Part shown: piece by piece, positions 8,252 to 16,106 of the stretch
Numbering within the stretch: the stretch's first letter is position 1
Layout: each line of letters opens with the position of its first letter
NCBI RefSeq assembly: GCF_008973825.1
Contig: NZ_WCHR01000043.1
Location: forward strand, 1-51,858
From: Gemmobacter serpentinus
Lineage (GTDB): Bacteria; Pseudomonadota; Alphaproteobacteria; Rhodobacterales; Rhodobacteraceae
Direction of reading: 5' to 3'
DNA length: 51,858 nucleotides
Notes under the pieces: model-generated
The model's input: the letters and a program-made list of their open reading frames with translations, nothing else
The model's database searches: none
Told to the model about the DNA's origin: nothing
Made by a program: the position numbers and the translations under genes

Positions 8252-9414
8252 CAGAACAGTCCTTTCAGGTCGGGGGGCAGCAGGCGCTGCGGCAGATCAC
8301 GGGCCGAGCCATGGCGGATCAGGCCGAAGCCGCCCGTCTGGGCCACCAGTGTCAGATCGGCAGGCCCGGGATGGGCGCAGCCCTTGGCACAGCCCGAGAC
8401 ATGCAGGCGGCACCCTTTCGGGATCAGCGCCGCCAGCTTCCGCGCCAGATCGCGGGTCGGTTGCAGGGCCTGCGGGCAATCGGGGGCACCGGGGCAGGCA
8501 TCGATCTGCATCAGCGGATCGGCCGTTCGGATCAGATCATCGAAGGCAAGGTGATCGGGCAGGGCGGTCACCCCTTCCAGCAGCAGCATCCGCCAGGGGG
8601 TCAGCTGCAAGGGCCCAAGATCTGCCAGCGCTGCGAGGGTTTCGGATCGCATCTGCCCGAAGGCCAGGCCCAGAAGCATCCCTCCGGCGACCGGGCCGGG
8701 CCCGGACGTCTGCCCGGCCCGGGTCGGTGCCAGCGTGCCGGTCAAGGCCGCATCCGGGCGCGCGCCACGGGCGATCAGGGTGGCCATCCGGCCCCGGCCA
8801 TTCTGGATGCCGCCGTGGCTGATGAACCAATGGGCCAGTGCCAGCATGGCTGCGGGGGCGGATCGCGCGGTGACGGGGGCACCAAGACTTGCGCCATCGG
8901 CGCGCAAGATCAACTGGCCGGTCTCTGCGCGTTCCAGCCTGATATCGGCGGAACTGCCTTGCATCAGCGGGGCCGGGCCGCAATCAATCGCAAAGCCGAA
9001 TTTGCCGGGCAGATCGGCGAGATTATCGGGCCAGTCGCGCAGGGCTTCTGTCAGCCCCATGGCAATTCCTTGTGCCTCTCGGTCGGCAAAGGGCGACAGA
9101 AGGATATTGCGCCGCCCCTCGGACCGCGCATCCGCATCCAGCAGGTTCAGGCCCCGCAAGCTCTCAATCAGCGCGACATGGGTCGCAGGCGTCACGCCCC
9201 GCAATTGCAGATTGGCCCGCGCCGACAGGTCGATCCGTCCATTGCCGAAACGCCGCGCGCCCTCGGCCAGCCCCATCGCCTGATCCTGTGTCAGCCGCGA
9301 CAGCGGCGCGCGCACCCGGACCACCCAGCCATCGCCGGATTCCATCGGGCGCAGCGCGCCGGGGCACCAGCCCTGCACAGTAAAGCCCTGCCCGGTGTCG
9401 CGCGGATCAGCCAT
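8251..9414 (-). CDS. cobG: Precorrin-3B synthase
   Basis: Oxygen-dependent monooxygenase that forms the C20-hydroxy gamma-lactone precorrin-3B. It belongs to the sulfite/nitrite reductase-like family and needs a 4Fe-4S cluster. The 387-residue protein has the family's N-terminal half-domain (GWCPGALRPM, then RANLQLRGV). The cluster cysteines lie in the C-terminal part, in CPGAPDC and VSGCAKGCAHPG. MADPRDTG is chosen as start because it overlaps the cobN stop by 8 nt; 86 further upstream codons are open but read as a shadow of cobN. Having CobG sets this strain apart from Rhodobacter capsulatus, which is known to use the unrelated CobZ for this step. Confidence 0.92.
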   Translation of the reverse strand: MADPRDTGQGFTVQGWCPGALRPMESGDGWVVRVRAPLSRLTQDQAMGLAEGARRFGNGRIDLSARANLQLRGVTPATHVALIESLRGLNLLDADARSEGRRNILLSPFADREAQGIAMGLTEALRDWPDNLADLPGKFGFAIDCGPAPLMQGSSADIRLERAETGQLILRADGASLGAPVTARSAPAAMLALAHWFISHGGIQNGRGRMATLIARGARPDAALTGTLAPTRAGQTSGPGPVAGGMLLGLAFGQMRSETLAALADLGPLQLTPWRMLLLEGVTALPDHLAFDDLIRTADPLMQIDACPGAPDCPQALQPTRDLARKLAALIPKGCRLHVSGCAKGCAHPGPADLTLVAQTGGFGLIRHGSARDLPQRLLPPDLKGLF

Positions 9415-12400
9415 GCCGCGCCTCCAGATCTGCGAGGATGGAGTTGCGGCGGCTGACCCAGAGCCCGGCCTCGGCCAGACGGCGGAACAGATCGCGCAGC
9501 GCCGCCAGCGCGCCCGGATTTTCGCGTGCCATGAAATCGCACAGATCTGCGCGGCCCAATGTGGCCTCGTAATAGAGGTCAAACAGATGCGGTGCCACCA
9601 CGCCGGCCAATTGCGCAAAAGCCGCCAGATGTTCGGCGGTGGCGGTGATCTCGGCCGCTCCACGAAAGCCATGCGCCATCATGCCGTCTGCCCAAACCGG
9701 GTTGGCGGCACGGGCACGCACCACACGGGCAATTTCCTCGGGCAAGGCGCGGGCGCGTGGGGCATCGGGGCGGGTGATGTCCAGATGGTAGAGCGCGGGC
9801 ACCTTTTGGCCAAGGCGCGCCATGGCGGCGGCAAAGCCGCCCTCGTGGCGGGCATAATCCTCGGCCAGCAGCAGATCGCTTTCGATCAGGTCTTGGGCAT
9901 GAACAAAGGCATCCGCCCCGCGCAACCGGGCTTCAAGCCCCGCACGGTCGGCCCGCGCCTGCCCATCCACCCCGATTGCCCAGCTGGAGGCGCGAAGCCA
10001 GGCCTCGCCCGCCTCGGCCCGCGCCGTCTCGGAAAAGGTATCGGCAAGGCCCGCCATGCCAAGGCCGAACTGGCCGGGCTCTGGCCCGAAGATACGGGGC
10101 GCGCGCGCCAGATAGGGGTTGTCCTGCGGGTTTTCCTCGCGCGCGGCCAAGGCCGCACAGCCAGTTTCAAACAGCGTGGCAAGCGTCGGGAATACATCGC
10201 GAAACAGCCCCGAGACCCGCAGCGTCACGTCGATGCGCGGGCGACACAGCAGGGCCAGCGGCACCACCTCCACCCCGCTGACGCGGCCCGATCCGGCATC
10301 CCACAGCGGCGCGAGACCCGCCAGATGCAGCGCCATGGCGAAATCCTCGCCCGCCGTGCGCATGGTGGCGCTGCCCCAGAGATCGATCACCAGCCCGCGC
10401 GGCCAGTCGCCATGATCCTGCAAATGGCGGCGCAGCAGTTCTTCGGCCAGCTTCACGCCTTGGGCATGGGCCGCGCGCGACGGCACCGCCCGTGGGTCGG
10501 TCGAATGCAGGTTGCGCCCCGTGGGCCGCACATCGCTGCCCGCCCGGTTGGGCGAGCCGGAGGGGCCGGGGGCGACCCGCAGCCCGGACAGCGCGCGCAA
10601 AAGCCCCGCGCGCTCGGCATCGCCGCATTGGCCACGGCCATAGATATGCAGACCTTCGCCAAAGCGGCTTTCCTTGATGTCGCAGACGAAGCGGTCAATC
10701 CGGGTGATCGCCTCGGCCATCGAAGCCTCGGGGGGCAGGCCCAGATCGGCCTCGACGCCCAGCGCCTGCGCCTCAAGCCGGATTGCGCCGATCAGCCGGT
10801 CGCGGCGGTTGGGGTCAAGGCCATCTGCGGTGGAATATTCATCCAGCATCCGCTCCAGCCCCGCCATGGCTTCGGGCAGGCTGGCATCGGCCAGGGGGGG
10901 CGGCAAATGGCCCAGCGTCACCGCGCCAATCCGGCGGCGGGCCTGCGCCGCCTCGCCGGGGTCATTGACGATGAAGGGATAGATCACAGGCAGATCGCCG
11001 GTCAGCGCCTCGGGCCAGCAGGCCGGCGACAGCGCCACCGCCTTTCCGGGCAACCATTCCAGCGTGCCATGCGCGCCCATATGGATCAGCGTCTGCACCC
11101 CTTGGGCACGCAGCCAGAGATAGAAGGCGACGTAGCCATGCCGGGGGGTGCGGGCCAGATCGTGATAATCCTCATCTCGGCGGGCGGGTTCGCCCCGTTC
11201 GGGTTGCAGCGCGACCAGCGCCGCACCGCACCGGATGGCTGCGAAGTGAAAAAGCCCTTCGCGACAATCCGGGTCGGTCTCGGGCGGGCCCCAGGCGGCG
11301 TCGAGGTCGGCGCGCAGGTCTTCGGGCAGGGTTTCCAGCGCGGCCCTGTATTCGGCCAGCGGCCAAGTCAGGCGCTGGGCCAGCAGGGCCGGGCCGGTCA
11401 CCTCGCCCTGAACGGCATAACCCGCATCCGCCAGATCGCTGAGTGCTGCATTGCAGGATGCCAGCCCATCCAGGCCGATGGCATGGGCGATCTGATGCGC
11501 GCGGCCCGGATAGATGGACAGCACCATGGCAAAGCGCCGCCGGGCAGCCGGGGTCTGCGCCAGATCGTGCCAGGCCTTCACCTTGGCGACGGCGGCGCGG
11601 ATGCGCTCAGGGTCGGCGCGGTGGATGAAGCGGGCATATTGCAGATCCGCGTCGCGCGGCTCGGGTGCCTTGAAGGAGATGACCCCTGCATTCAGGCGTC
11701 CGTCAACCTCGGGCAGCACCACATGCATGGCGAGATCGGCGGGCGACAATCCGCGCAGCGATCCGGCCCAGTCGCGCTTGCGCGCGGTGGACAGCGCCAC
11801 CTGAAAGACCGAGCAATCGGTGCCGTCAAAGGGCGTGGCACCATCGCTGTCGCGGGCCGAAAAGGCGGTGGCATTCATGATGGCTGCAGGTGGCCGCGCG
11901 GCCAGATACGGGCGCAGCCAGTCAGCAAGGCCTTGATGTTTCAGCGAGGGCGCGAAGACGCCGCAGGCGGCAAAGCCCTGCGCGCGCAACTCTGCGATCA
12001 GCGCATCAACCGGGCCGGTATCGGCGGCGGCCAGATAGGCGCGGTAAAAGCTGACCAGCACCAGCGGCTGGTCTGGATCGCCCGGTGGGGCTGCGATCAC
12101 CCCCGCCTCCGGATCATAAAAGCCGCAATCGGGCAAATGCTTGCTGCCCGGCACCGGCCCCGCATAAAGCCCGGCGGCAAGGCTGAGTTGCGCCAGTGCC
12201 GCCTGCGCGGCCACCGCGCCACCCGCATCACACAGCACCTGCAAGCGCCGCAAGGTGGAGATCGGCAGGGTCGATGCCGCATCCAGCGTCGCATCCGCGC
12301 GCCCGTCTGCGGGCAATACCGCCAAGGCAATGCCCTGCCGCCGTGCCAGATCTGCGACCGAGGCCAGACCATAGGGCCAATAGGCCGCGCCGCCGATCAA

Positions 12401-12655
12401 CCGGATCAGGATGGCCTTGGCCCCCGACAAGGTGCGCTCGACATAGGTATCGACCGAGACCGGATGGCGCAGCGCCACAAGGTTCTGCAACCGCGTGGCG
12501 GGCAAGCCGCCCCTGGCCCGGCCCCAGCCCGCCGCGAAAGCGCCAAGGTCGCTGTCGGAGAAGGACAAGACCACCAGATCGCCCGGCGTCTGGCCGGGGT
12601 CAAAGGGGCTGTCGGCCTCCTCCAGCCCATGGGTTTCGCGAAAGACCACATGCAT
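9407..12655 (-). CDS. cobN: Cobaltochelatase large subunit
   Basis: Large subunit of the ATP-dependent CobNST cobaltochelatase, which inserts Co2+ into hydrogenobyrinic acid a,c-diamide. It is homologous to the magnesium chelatase H subunit. The 1082 residues are slightly short for CobN but both ends look intact. Recognisable blocks include RLIGGAAYWPYG near residue 90, the strongly conserved MGAHGTLEWLPGK in the middle, and DLWGSATMRTAGEDFA further on. The AAA+ partners CobS and CobT are not in this window. It follows cobW by 9 nt and overlaps cobG. Confidence 0.95.
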   Translation of the reverse strand: MHVVFRETHGLEEADSPFDPGQTPGDLVVLSFSDSDLGAFAAGWGRARGGLPATRLQNLVALRHPVSVDTYVERTLSGAKAILIRLIGGAAYWPYGLASVADLARRQGIALAVLPADGRADATLDAASTLPISTLRRLQVLCDAGGAVAAQAALAQLSLAAGLYAGPVPGSKHLPDCGFYDPEAGVIAAPPGDPDQPLVLVSFYRAYLAAADTGPVDALIAELRAQGFAACGVFAPSLKHQGLADWLRPYLAARPPAAIMNATAFSARDSDGATPFDGTDCSVFQVALSTARKRDWAGSLRGLSPADLAMHVVLPEVDGRLNAGVISFKAPEPRDADLQYARFIHRADPERIRAAVAKVKAWHDLAQTPAARRRFAMVLSIYPGRAHQIAHAIGLDGLASCNAALSDLADAGYAVQGEVTGPALLAQRLTWPLAEYRAALETLPEDLRADLDAAWGPPETDPDCREGLFHFAAIRCGAALVALQPERGEPARRDEDYHDLARTPRHGYVAFYLWLRAQGVQTLIHMGAHGTLEWLPGKAVALSPACWPEALTGDLPVIYPFIVNDPGEAAQARRRIGAVTLGHLPPPLADASLPEAMAGLERMLDEYSTADGLDPNRRDRLIGAIRLEAQALGVEADLGLPPEASMAEAITRIDRFVCDIKESRFGEGLHIYGRGQCGDAERAGLLRALSGLRVAPGPSGSPNRAGSDVRPTGRNLHSTDPRAVPSRAAHAQGVKLAEELLRRHLQDHGDWPRGLVIDLWGSATMRTAGEDFAMALHLAGLAPLWDAGSGRVSGVEVVPLALLCRPRIDVTLRVSGLFRDVFPTLATLFETGCAALAAREENPQDNPYLARAPRIFGPEPGQFGLGMAGLADTFSETARAEAGEAWLRASSWAIGVDGQARADRAGLEARLRGADAFVHAQDLIESDLLLAEDYARHEGGFAAAMARLGQKVPALYHLDITRPDAPRARALPEEIARVVRARAANPVWADGMMAHGFRGAAEITATAEHLAAFAQLAGVVAPHLFDLYYEATLGRADLCDFMARENPGALAALRDLFRRLAEAGLWVSRRNSILADLEARHG

Positions 12656-12664
12656 GATGCTGGC

Positions 12665-13696
12665 CTAGACCCCCAATGCGGCGCGGATCGCGCCCTCATC
12701 AAGATGATCGTGCTCGGCGATGAACACGAGTTGCGAGCGGCGCGGGCTATCGCCCCAGGGTCGGTCATATTGCTGGCGGATGCGCGGCCCGACTGCCTGA
12801 ATCAGCAGCCGCATCGGCTTGCCGGTCACCGCGACATGGCCCTTCACCCGCAGGATATCATGGCTGCGGGCAAGGGTTTCGATCGTGGCACAGAGGGCGG
12901 CCGGGTCTGCAATCTCGGGCAATTCGATCACGGTCGAGTCGAAATCATCATGCTCGTGATCCTCGGCACCGTCATGATGGCTGGGACGCGCCGCCAGATC
13001 ATCTTCCGCCGCCGCGCCAAGGCCCAGAATGACGCGTGGATCGATCTGGCCATCGGTCACCGGCAGCACCGGCACCCGGCGCGGCATCTCGGCCGCGACG
13101 ATGGCGCGCGCGGCCTCGATCCCGTCGGGGCCCGCCAGATCGGCCTTGGTCAGCAGCACGATATCGGCGCAGGCAATCTGATCCTCGAACACCTCGGCCA
13201 GCGGGCTGTCGTGATCGGCCTCACCCGTGCCGATCTCGGAATCGGGCGCGAAACGGCCTGCCGCCACCGCCTCGGCATCGGCCAGTGCAATCACGCCATC
13301 CACCGTGATGCGCGAGCGGATCGCAGGCCAGTCAAAGGCCTTGAGCAGCGGTTTCGGCAAGGCCAGACCCGAGGTCTCGATCAGGATATGATCGGGGCGT
13401 TGCGGCAAAGCCAGAAGCTGTTCGATGGTGGGGATGAAATCATCGGCCACGGTGCAGCAGATGCAGCCATTCGCCAGTTCCACGATGTTCTCGGCCGGGC
13501 AACTGGCATCGGCGCAGGATTTCAGGATATCGCCATCGACGCCTGCGGTGCCAAACTCATTCACCACGATGGCCAGACGCCGGCCCTCGGGGTTCTGCAT
13601 CAGATGGCGCACCAGCGTGGTCTTGCCCGCGCCAAGAAAGCCGGTGATGACGGTCACGGGGATCTTGGTCAGGCCAGTAATGGTCAGGTCAGTCAT
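12665..13696 (-). CDS. cobW: CobW-family metal-binding GTPase
   Basis: G3E-family GTPase thought to deliver cobalt to the cobaltochelatase. The 343-residue protein has the Walker A loop GFLGAGKTT at residues 19-27, the metal-binding CxCC motif at 78-81 (GCICC), a TKAD guanine-specificity motif, and a histidine/aspartate-rich linker (HHDGAEDHEHDD). The C-terminal CobW_C domain carries LRVKGHVAV. It sits directly upstream of cobN, which supports a cobalt rather than zinc role. It lies 6 nt downstream of the DUF1636 gene in the riboswitch-led transcript. Confidence 0.94.
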   Translation of the reverse strand: MTDLTITGLTKIPVTVITGFLGAGKTTLVRHLMQNPEGRRLAIVVNEFGTAGVDGDILKSCADASCPAENIVELANGCICCTVADDFIPTIEQLLALPQRPDHILIETSGLALPKPLLKAFDWPAIRSRITVDGVIALADAEAVAAGRFAPDSEIGTGEADHDSPLAEVFEDQIACADIVLLTKADLAGPDGIEAARAIVAAEMPRRVPVLPVTDGQIDPRVILGLGAAAEDDLAARPSHHDGAEDHEHDDFDSTVIELPEIADPAALCATIETLARSHDILRVKGHVAVTGKPMRLLIQAVGPRIRQQYDRPWGDSPRRSQLVFIAEHDHLDEGAIRAALGV

Positions 13697-13702
13697 GATG
13701 GG

Positions 13703-14071
13703 TCAGTCCTCAAGGGCCAAAGGGGGGATGCGGGCAAGGCTTTGCTTGCGGAAAATCTCGGGGCGGTCGCGCCATGGCACCACGCCGTCTTGGGCCTGCG
13801 CATAGCGCGCGGCACCCGTCAAAATCTCTGCGGCGTGATCGGGGGACATGCGGCCATAGACATAGCTCCATTTCCCCGGTGCGGTCAGTGCAATGGCGCA
13901 GCCCTGCGCGCAGGCCGACAGGCATTCGACGACGCGGATCTCCACGCCTTCGGGAAGGGGCAGGGTGGTCAGGGCTGACACCAGATGCGCGCCCGCACGG
14001 GTGCCGTCAGGATCAGGGACGGAATCAGACTGGCCCCGGCAGGTGCTGCAGACATGGACAATTGCGCGCAT
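13703..14071 (-). CDS. DUF1636 ferredoxin-like protein in cob operon
   Basis: Small 122-residue protein of the DUF1636 family, whose biochemical role is unknown. It has five cysteines laid out as C8-x2-C11 near the start and C50-x3-C54-x3-C58 (VECLSACAQGC), the pattern of a thioredoxin-like [2Fe-2S] ferredoxin. MRAIVHVC is chosen as start because GAGG lies 5-8 nt upstream; an in-frame ATG 7 codons further up is possible. It is the first gene after the cobalamin riboswitch, immediately before cobW and cobN. A role in electron supply (for example to CobG or to cobalt reduction) or in metal handling is an inference from position only. Confidence 0.82.
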   Translation of the reverse strand: MRAIVHVCSTCRGQSDSVPDPDGTRAGAHLVSALTTLPLPEGVEIRVVECLSACAQGCAIALTAPGKWSYVYGRMSPDHAAEILTGAARYAQAQDGVVPWRDRPEIFRKQSLARIPPLALED

Positions 14072-14185
14072 CGGCCCCTCAAGGATCGGCATCGGGGGCG
14101 CAGACTTGGGCCAGAGGCGTCGCGGCCGCAGGCCCGACACCATCCGGTCGCGGAACACCCCGTCCGCCCGTTGAACATCTTGTGT

Positions 14186-14378
14186 GGCAGGTCTCCCGGC
14201 TTGCGGATTTCGGGGGGCTGGCCCCCGGCGGTCTTTCGCCTTCCCATCCCGGGTCGGGACAGTGGCATTGAAAGACCTATCCGGTCACGGTCGCGGGGGC
14301 GGCTGCTTTGGCCCGATGCGGGGAAACCGCATTGGACTGTCGCATTCCCTTTTCACCTGTCGTAGGACAGGAACCAAC
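14186..14378 (-). ncRNA. Cobalamin (AdoCbl) riboswitch
   Basis: Read on the minus strand, the element starts with GGTTCCTGTCC-tacg-ACAGGTGAAAAGGGAA (about 14378-14345). It then has the B12-box-like core AGCCGCCCCCGCGACCGT (about 14304-14287), CCACTGTC, GGGAAGGCG, and it ends with AAGCCGGGAGACCTGCC (14202-14186). These are the conserved segments of cobalamin riboswitches in the expected order. It lies 114 nt upstream of the DUF1636 start and should repress the minus-strand cob run when adenosylcobalamin is abundant. The expression platform between 14185 and 14072 is not resolved by eye. Confidence 0.92.
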
Positions 14379-14433
14379 ACGCGTCCAACTGCGCGCAATG
14401 GCGGGGGGATGTCAAGGCAGAGGAAGGTCGCGG

Positions 14434-15078
14434 ATGGCGCAAGATCGGCAGGCGGAGACGGCCCCGGATACCGGCGCAGAGGTTGCGCGCCATGCCGCCA
14501 AGATGGCCAGGATCAAGGCGGCCCGCGACCGGATGATGGCCACGAAAACGGGCGAAAAGGGTCTGATCATCGTCCATACCGGGCCGGGCAAGGGCAAATC
14601 CTCGTCCGGCTTCGGGATGATCCTGCGGGCCGTTGCGCATGGGATGCCCTGCGCCGTGGTGCAGTTCATCAAGGGGGCATGGGATACCGGCGAGCGGCGC
14701 TTGCTGACCACGCATTTCGCGAATCTGTGCCAGTTCCACGCCATGGGCGAGGGTTTTACCTGGGAAACGCAGGACCGTGACCGCGATATTGCCGCCGCCC
14801 GCGCCGGATGGGAAAAGGCCAAGGAGCTGATCCGTGATCCTGCGATCCGCCTGGTGCTGCTGGATGAGATCAATATCGCGCTGCGCTATGACTATCTGGA
14901 TCTGACCGAGGTGCTGGAATTTCTGGCCGAGGAGAAGCCACCGCTGACCCATGTGGTGCTGACCGGGCGCAACGCCAAGCCCGAGCTGATCGATCTGGCC
15001 GATCTGGTGACGGAAATGACCATGGTGAAGCATCCGTTCCGCGCGGGCGTGAAGGCCCAGCCAGGCGTGGAGTTCTGA
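14434..15078 (+). CDS. cobO: Cob(I)yrinic acid a,c-diamide adenosyltransferase
   Basis: Transfers the adenosyl group of ATP to cob(I)yrinic acid a,c-diamide (CobA/BtuR-type ATP:corrinoid adenosyltransferase). The 214-residue protein has the family P-loop TGPGKGKSSSGFG at residues 49-61, WETQDRDRD in the centre and LLDEINIALRYDYLD towards the C-terminus. The frame is open 42 codons further upstream, but the ATG at 14434 has a good ribosome site (AGGAAGG about 7 nt before). Only 55 nt separate the start from the 5' end of the divergent riboswitch RNA, so the two promoters must be interleaved. No riboswitch is seen on this strand. It overlaps the next gene by 1 nt. Confidence 0.94.
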   Translation: MAQDRQAETAPDTGAEVARHAAKMARIKAARDRMMATKTGEKGLIIVHTGPGKGKSSSGFGMILRAVAHGMPCAVVQFIKGAWDTGERRLLTTHFANLCQFHAMGEGFTWETQDRDRDIAAARAGWEKAKELIRDPAIRLVLLDEINIALRYDYLDLTEVLEFLAEEKPPLTHVVLTGRNAKPELIDLADLVTEMTMVKHPFRAGVKAQPGVEF

Positions 15079-16019
15079 TGCAGGAGGCGACCCCGCCACC
15101 GACCAATCCGGCATCGCCGCGCCCGGCGGTGGCTGACCCGGCAGCAGCGATTCCGGCGGCCTCAGGCCCCGCGCCGCATAGCGTGTTGCCGCCTGGCAGG
15201 TCACCGGCAGGTCCGGCAGCAGCAGGCCCTGCACCGATAGGCCCCGCATCCTCAGCCCGCGTATCGTCAGGCCCGCTGCCGCCCCGCCCGCCCGCGCTGC
15301 CATGGTATCATCGCGCCCATCGCGGGATGCGCCGGCGATTGAGCGCGCATCTGCCGGGTTCGGATTGGGGCAGCAAGGCCCGCAACGTGATGAGTTTTCT
15401 GGCGATCTTCTGGTCGCTTGGAATTTTGGCCGAGATCTGTGCCGCCGCACTTGGTTGGCCGATCTTCCTGTCAGATAGATGGTCCTTCGCCCTCGCGCTC
15501 TTGTGGTTACTTGGCGCGGTGATCGTGTTTTATCACGTCTGCATCGGTGTCATTTTCCTGCATAGCGAAGCGCGGCCAATCCTTGCCGGGCGGCTGCTGC
15601 GGGATACGGCGATCTCGGCATCCTTCACGGTGACGAGCTTTGCCTTGGCCTATCGCTATGTGGGCGTCAGTGGCCGCGGGATCGATGGGCAGCGGCTTTG
15701 CTTCGTGCCAGAGACGATGGACTGCGTCACCGGGCCGCTCGATCACCTCTATTTCTCGCTGGTGACCTTTTCAACGCTGGGTTACGGCGATGTGACGCTG
15801 CTGCGCTGGCGGCTTTTGTCGGCCATCGAGGCGCTGCTTGGCAATCTGCATCTCGGGATCTTTGTCGGTGCGGTGTTCTATTACCTTGCCACCCCGGCAA
15901 AGGCGCAAAAAACCGCGATCAAGGCCTCGGGCGGGGCTTCAGGCGATCAGCCGCACGATGACAAGCGCCGTCGTCGCAAGACCGGCGACCATAAAGAAGC
16001 CGAAACCAACGATGATTGA
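15078..16019 (+). CDS. Potassium-channel-like membrane protein
   Basis: 313-residue inner-membrane protein. Residues 1-75 are proline/alanine-rich low complexity, with pentad periodicity in 45-70. Hydrophobic segments lie at about 104-127, 136-161 and 178-195. A pore region follows with the selectivity-filter signature STLGYGD (Thr233-Asp238), then a final inner helix (about 246-271) and a charged C-terminal tail. The TxGYGD filter makes a K+-selective (ion-channel-2 type) pore very likely. Its ATG shares one base with the cobO stop (TGATG), so it is probably co-translated with cobO. A link to corrinoid metabolism is unproven. The last 81 nt overlap a minus-strand micro-ORF. An internal start at Met84 would remove the low-complexity part. 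Confidence 0.8.
   Translation: MQEATPPPTNPASPRPAVADPAAAIPAASGPAPHSVLPPGRSPAGPAAAGPAPIGPASSARVSSGPLPPRPPALPWYHRAHRGMRRRLSAHLPGSDWGSKARNVMSFLAIFWSLGILAEICAAALGWPIFLSDRWSFALALLWLLGAVIVFYHVCIGVIFLHSEARPILAGRLLRDTAISASFTVTSFALAYRYVGVSGRGIDGQRLCFVPETMDCVTGPLDHLYFSLVTFSTLGYGDVTLLRWRLLSAIEALLGNLHLGIFVGAVFYYLATPAKAQKTAIKASGGASGDQPHDDKRRRRKTGDHKEAETNDD
15210..15290 (+). repeat. Degenerate 15-bp pentad tract in channel N-terminus
   Basis: About five tandem units of 15 bp, aligned on GCCC(C/T)GC...CAG, encode pentapeptides such as PAAAG, PAPIG, PASSA and RVSSG at residues 46-65. The unit is diverged, but the period is clear. The same 15-bp period recurs in the unrelated tracts near 35.6 and 37 kb. Confidence 0.5.
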
Positions 16020-16043
16020 AGCGTCATGGACTTTCTTGATCAT
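15939..16043 (-). CDS. Unannotated 34-residue single-pass membrane peptide
   Basis: A 34-codon frame begins MIKKVHDASIIVGFGFF, continues with a hydrophobic stretch to about residue 32, and ends TGA. It is preceded by a near-perfect ribosome site (AAAGGAGG, 5 nt before the ATG). The short basic N-terminus followed by one hydrophobic helix fits a single-pass inner-membrane micro-protein. It is antisense to the last 81 nt of the channel gene and is divergent from cobQ, whose start lies 63 nt away. I do not recognise a family. The strong ribosome site and coherent membrane topology argue that it is translated. Confidence 0.6.
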   Translation of the reverse strand: MIKKVHDASIIVGFGFFMVAGLATTALVIVRLIA

Positions 16044-16106
16044 GGGGGCCTCCTTTCCTTTCCTGAAAGATAGGAACTTGTCACGGCCATGTAAAGGAAT
16101 TCCCCC

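Noticed and set aside
9395-13978. Very long plus-strand open frame (over 1500 codons) across cobG, cobN and cobW
   Set aside because: High G+C gives stop-free antisense frames. The minus strand encodes cobN and cobW with clear motifs, while the plus-strand product is arginine/glycine/glutamine-rich with no domain.
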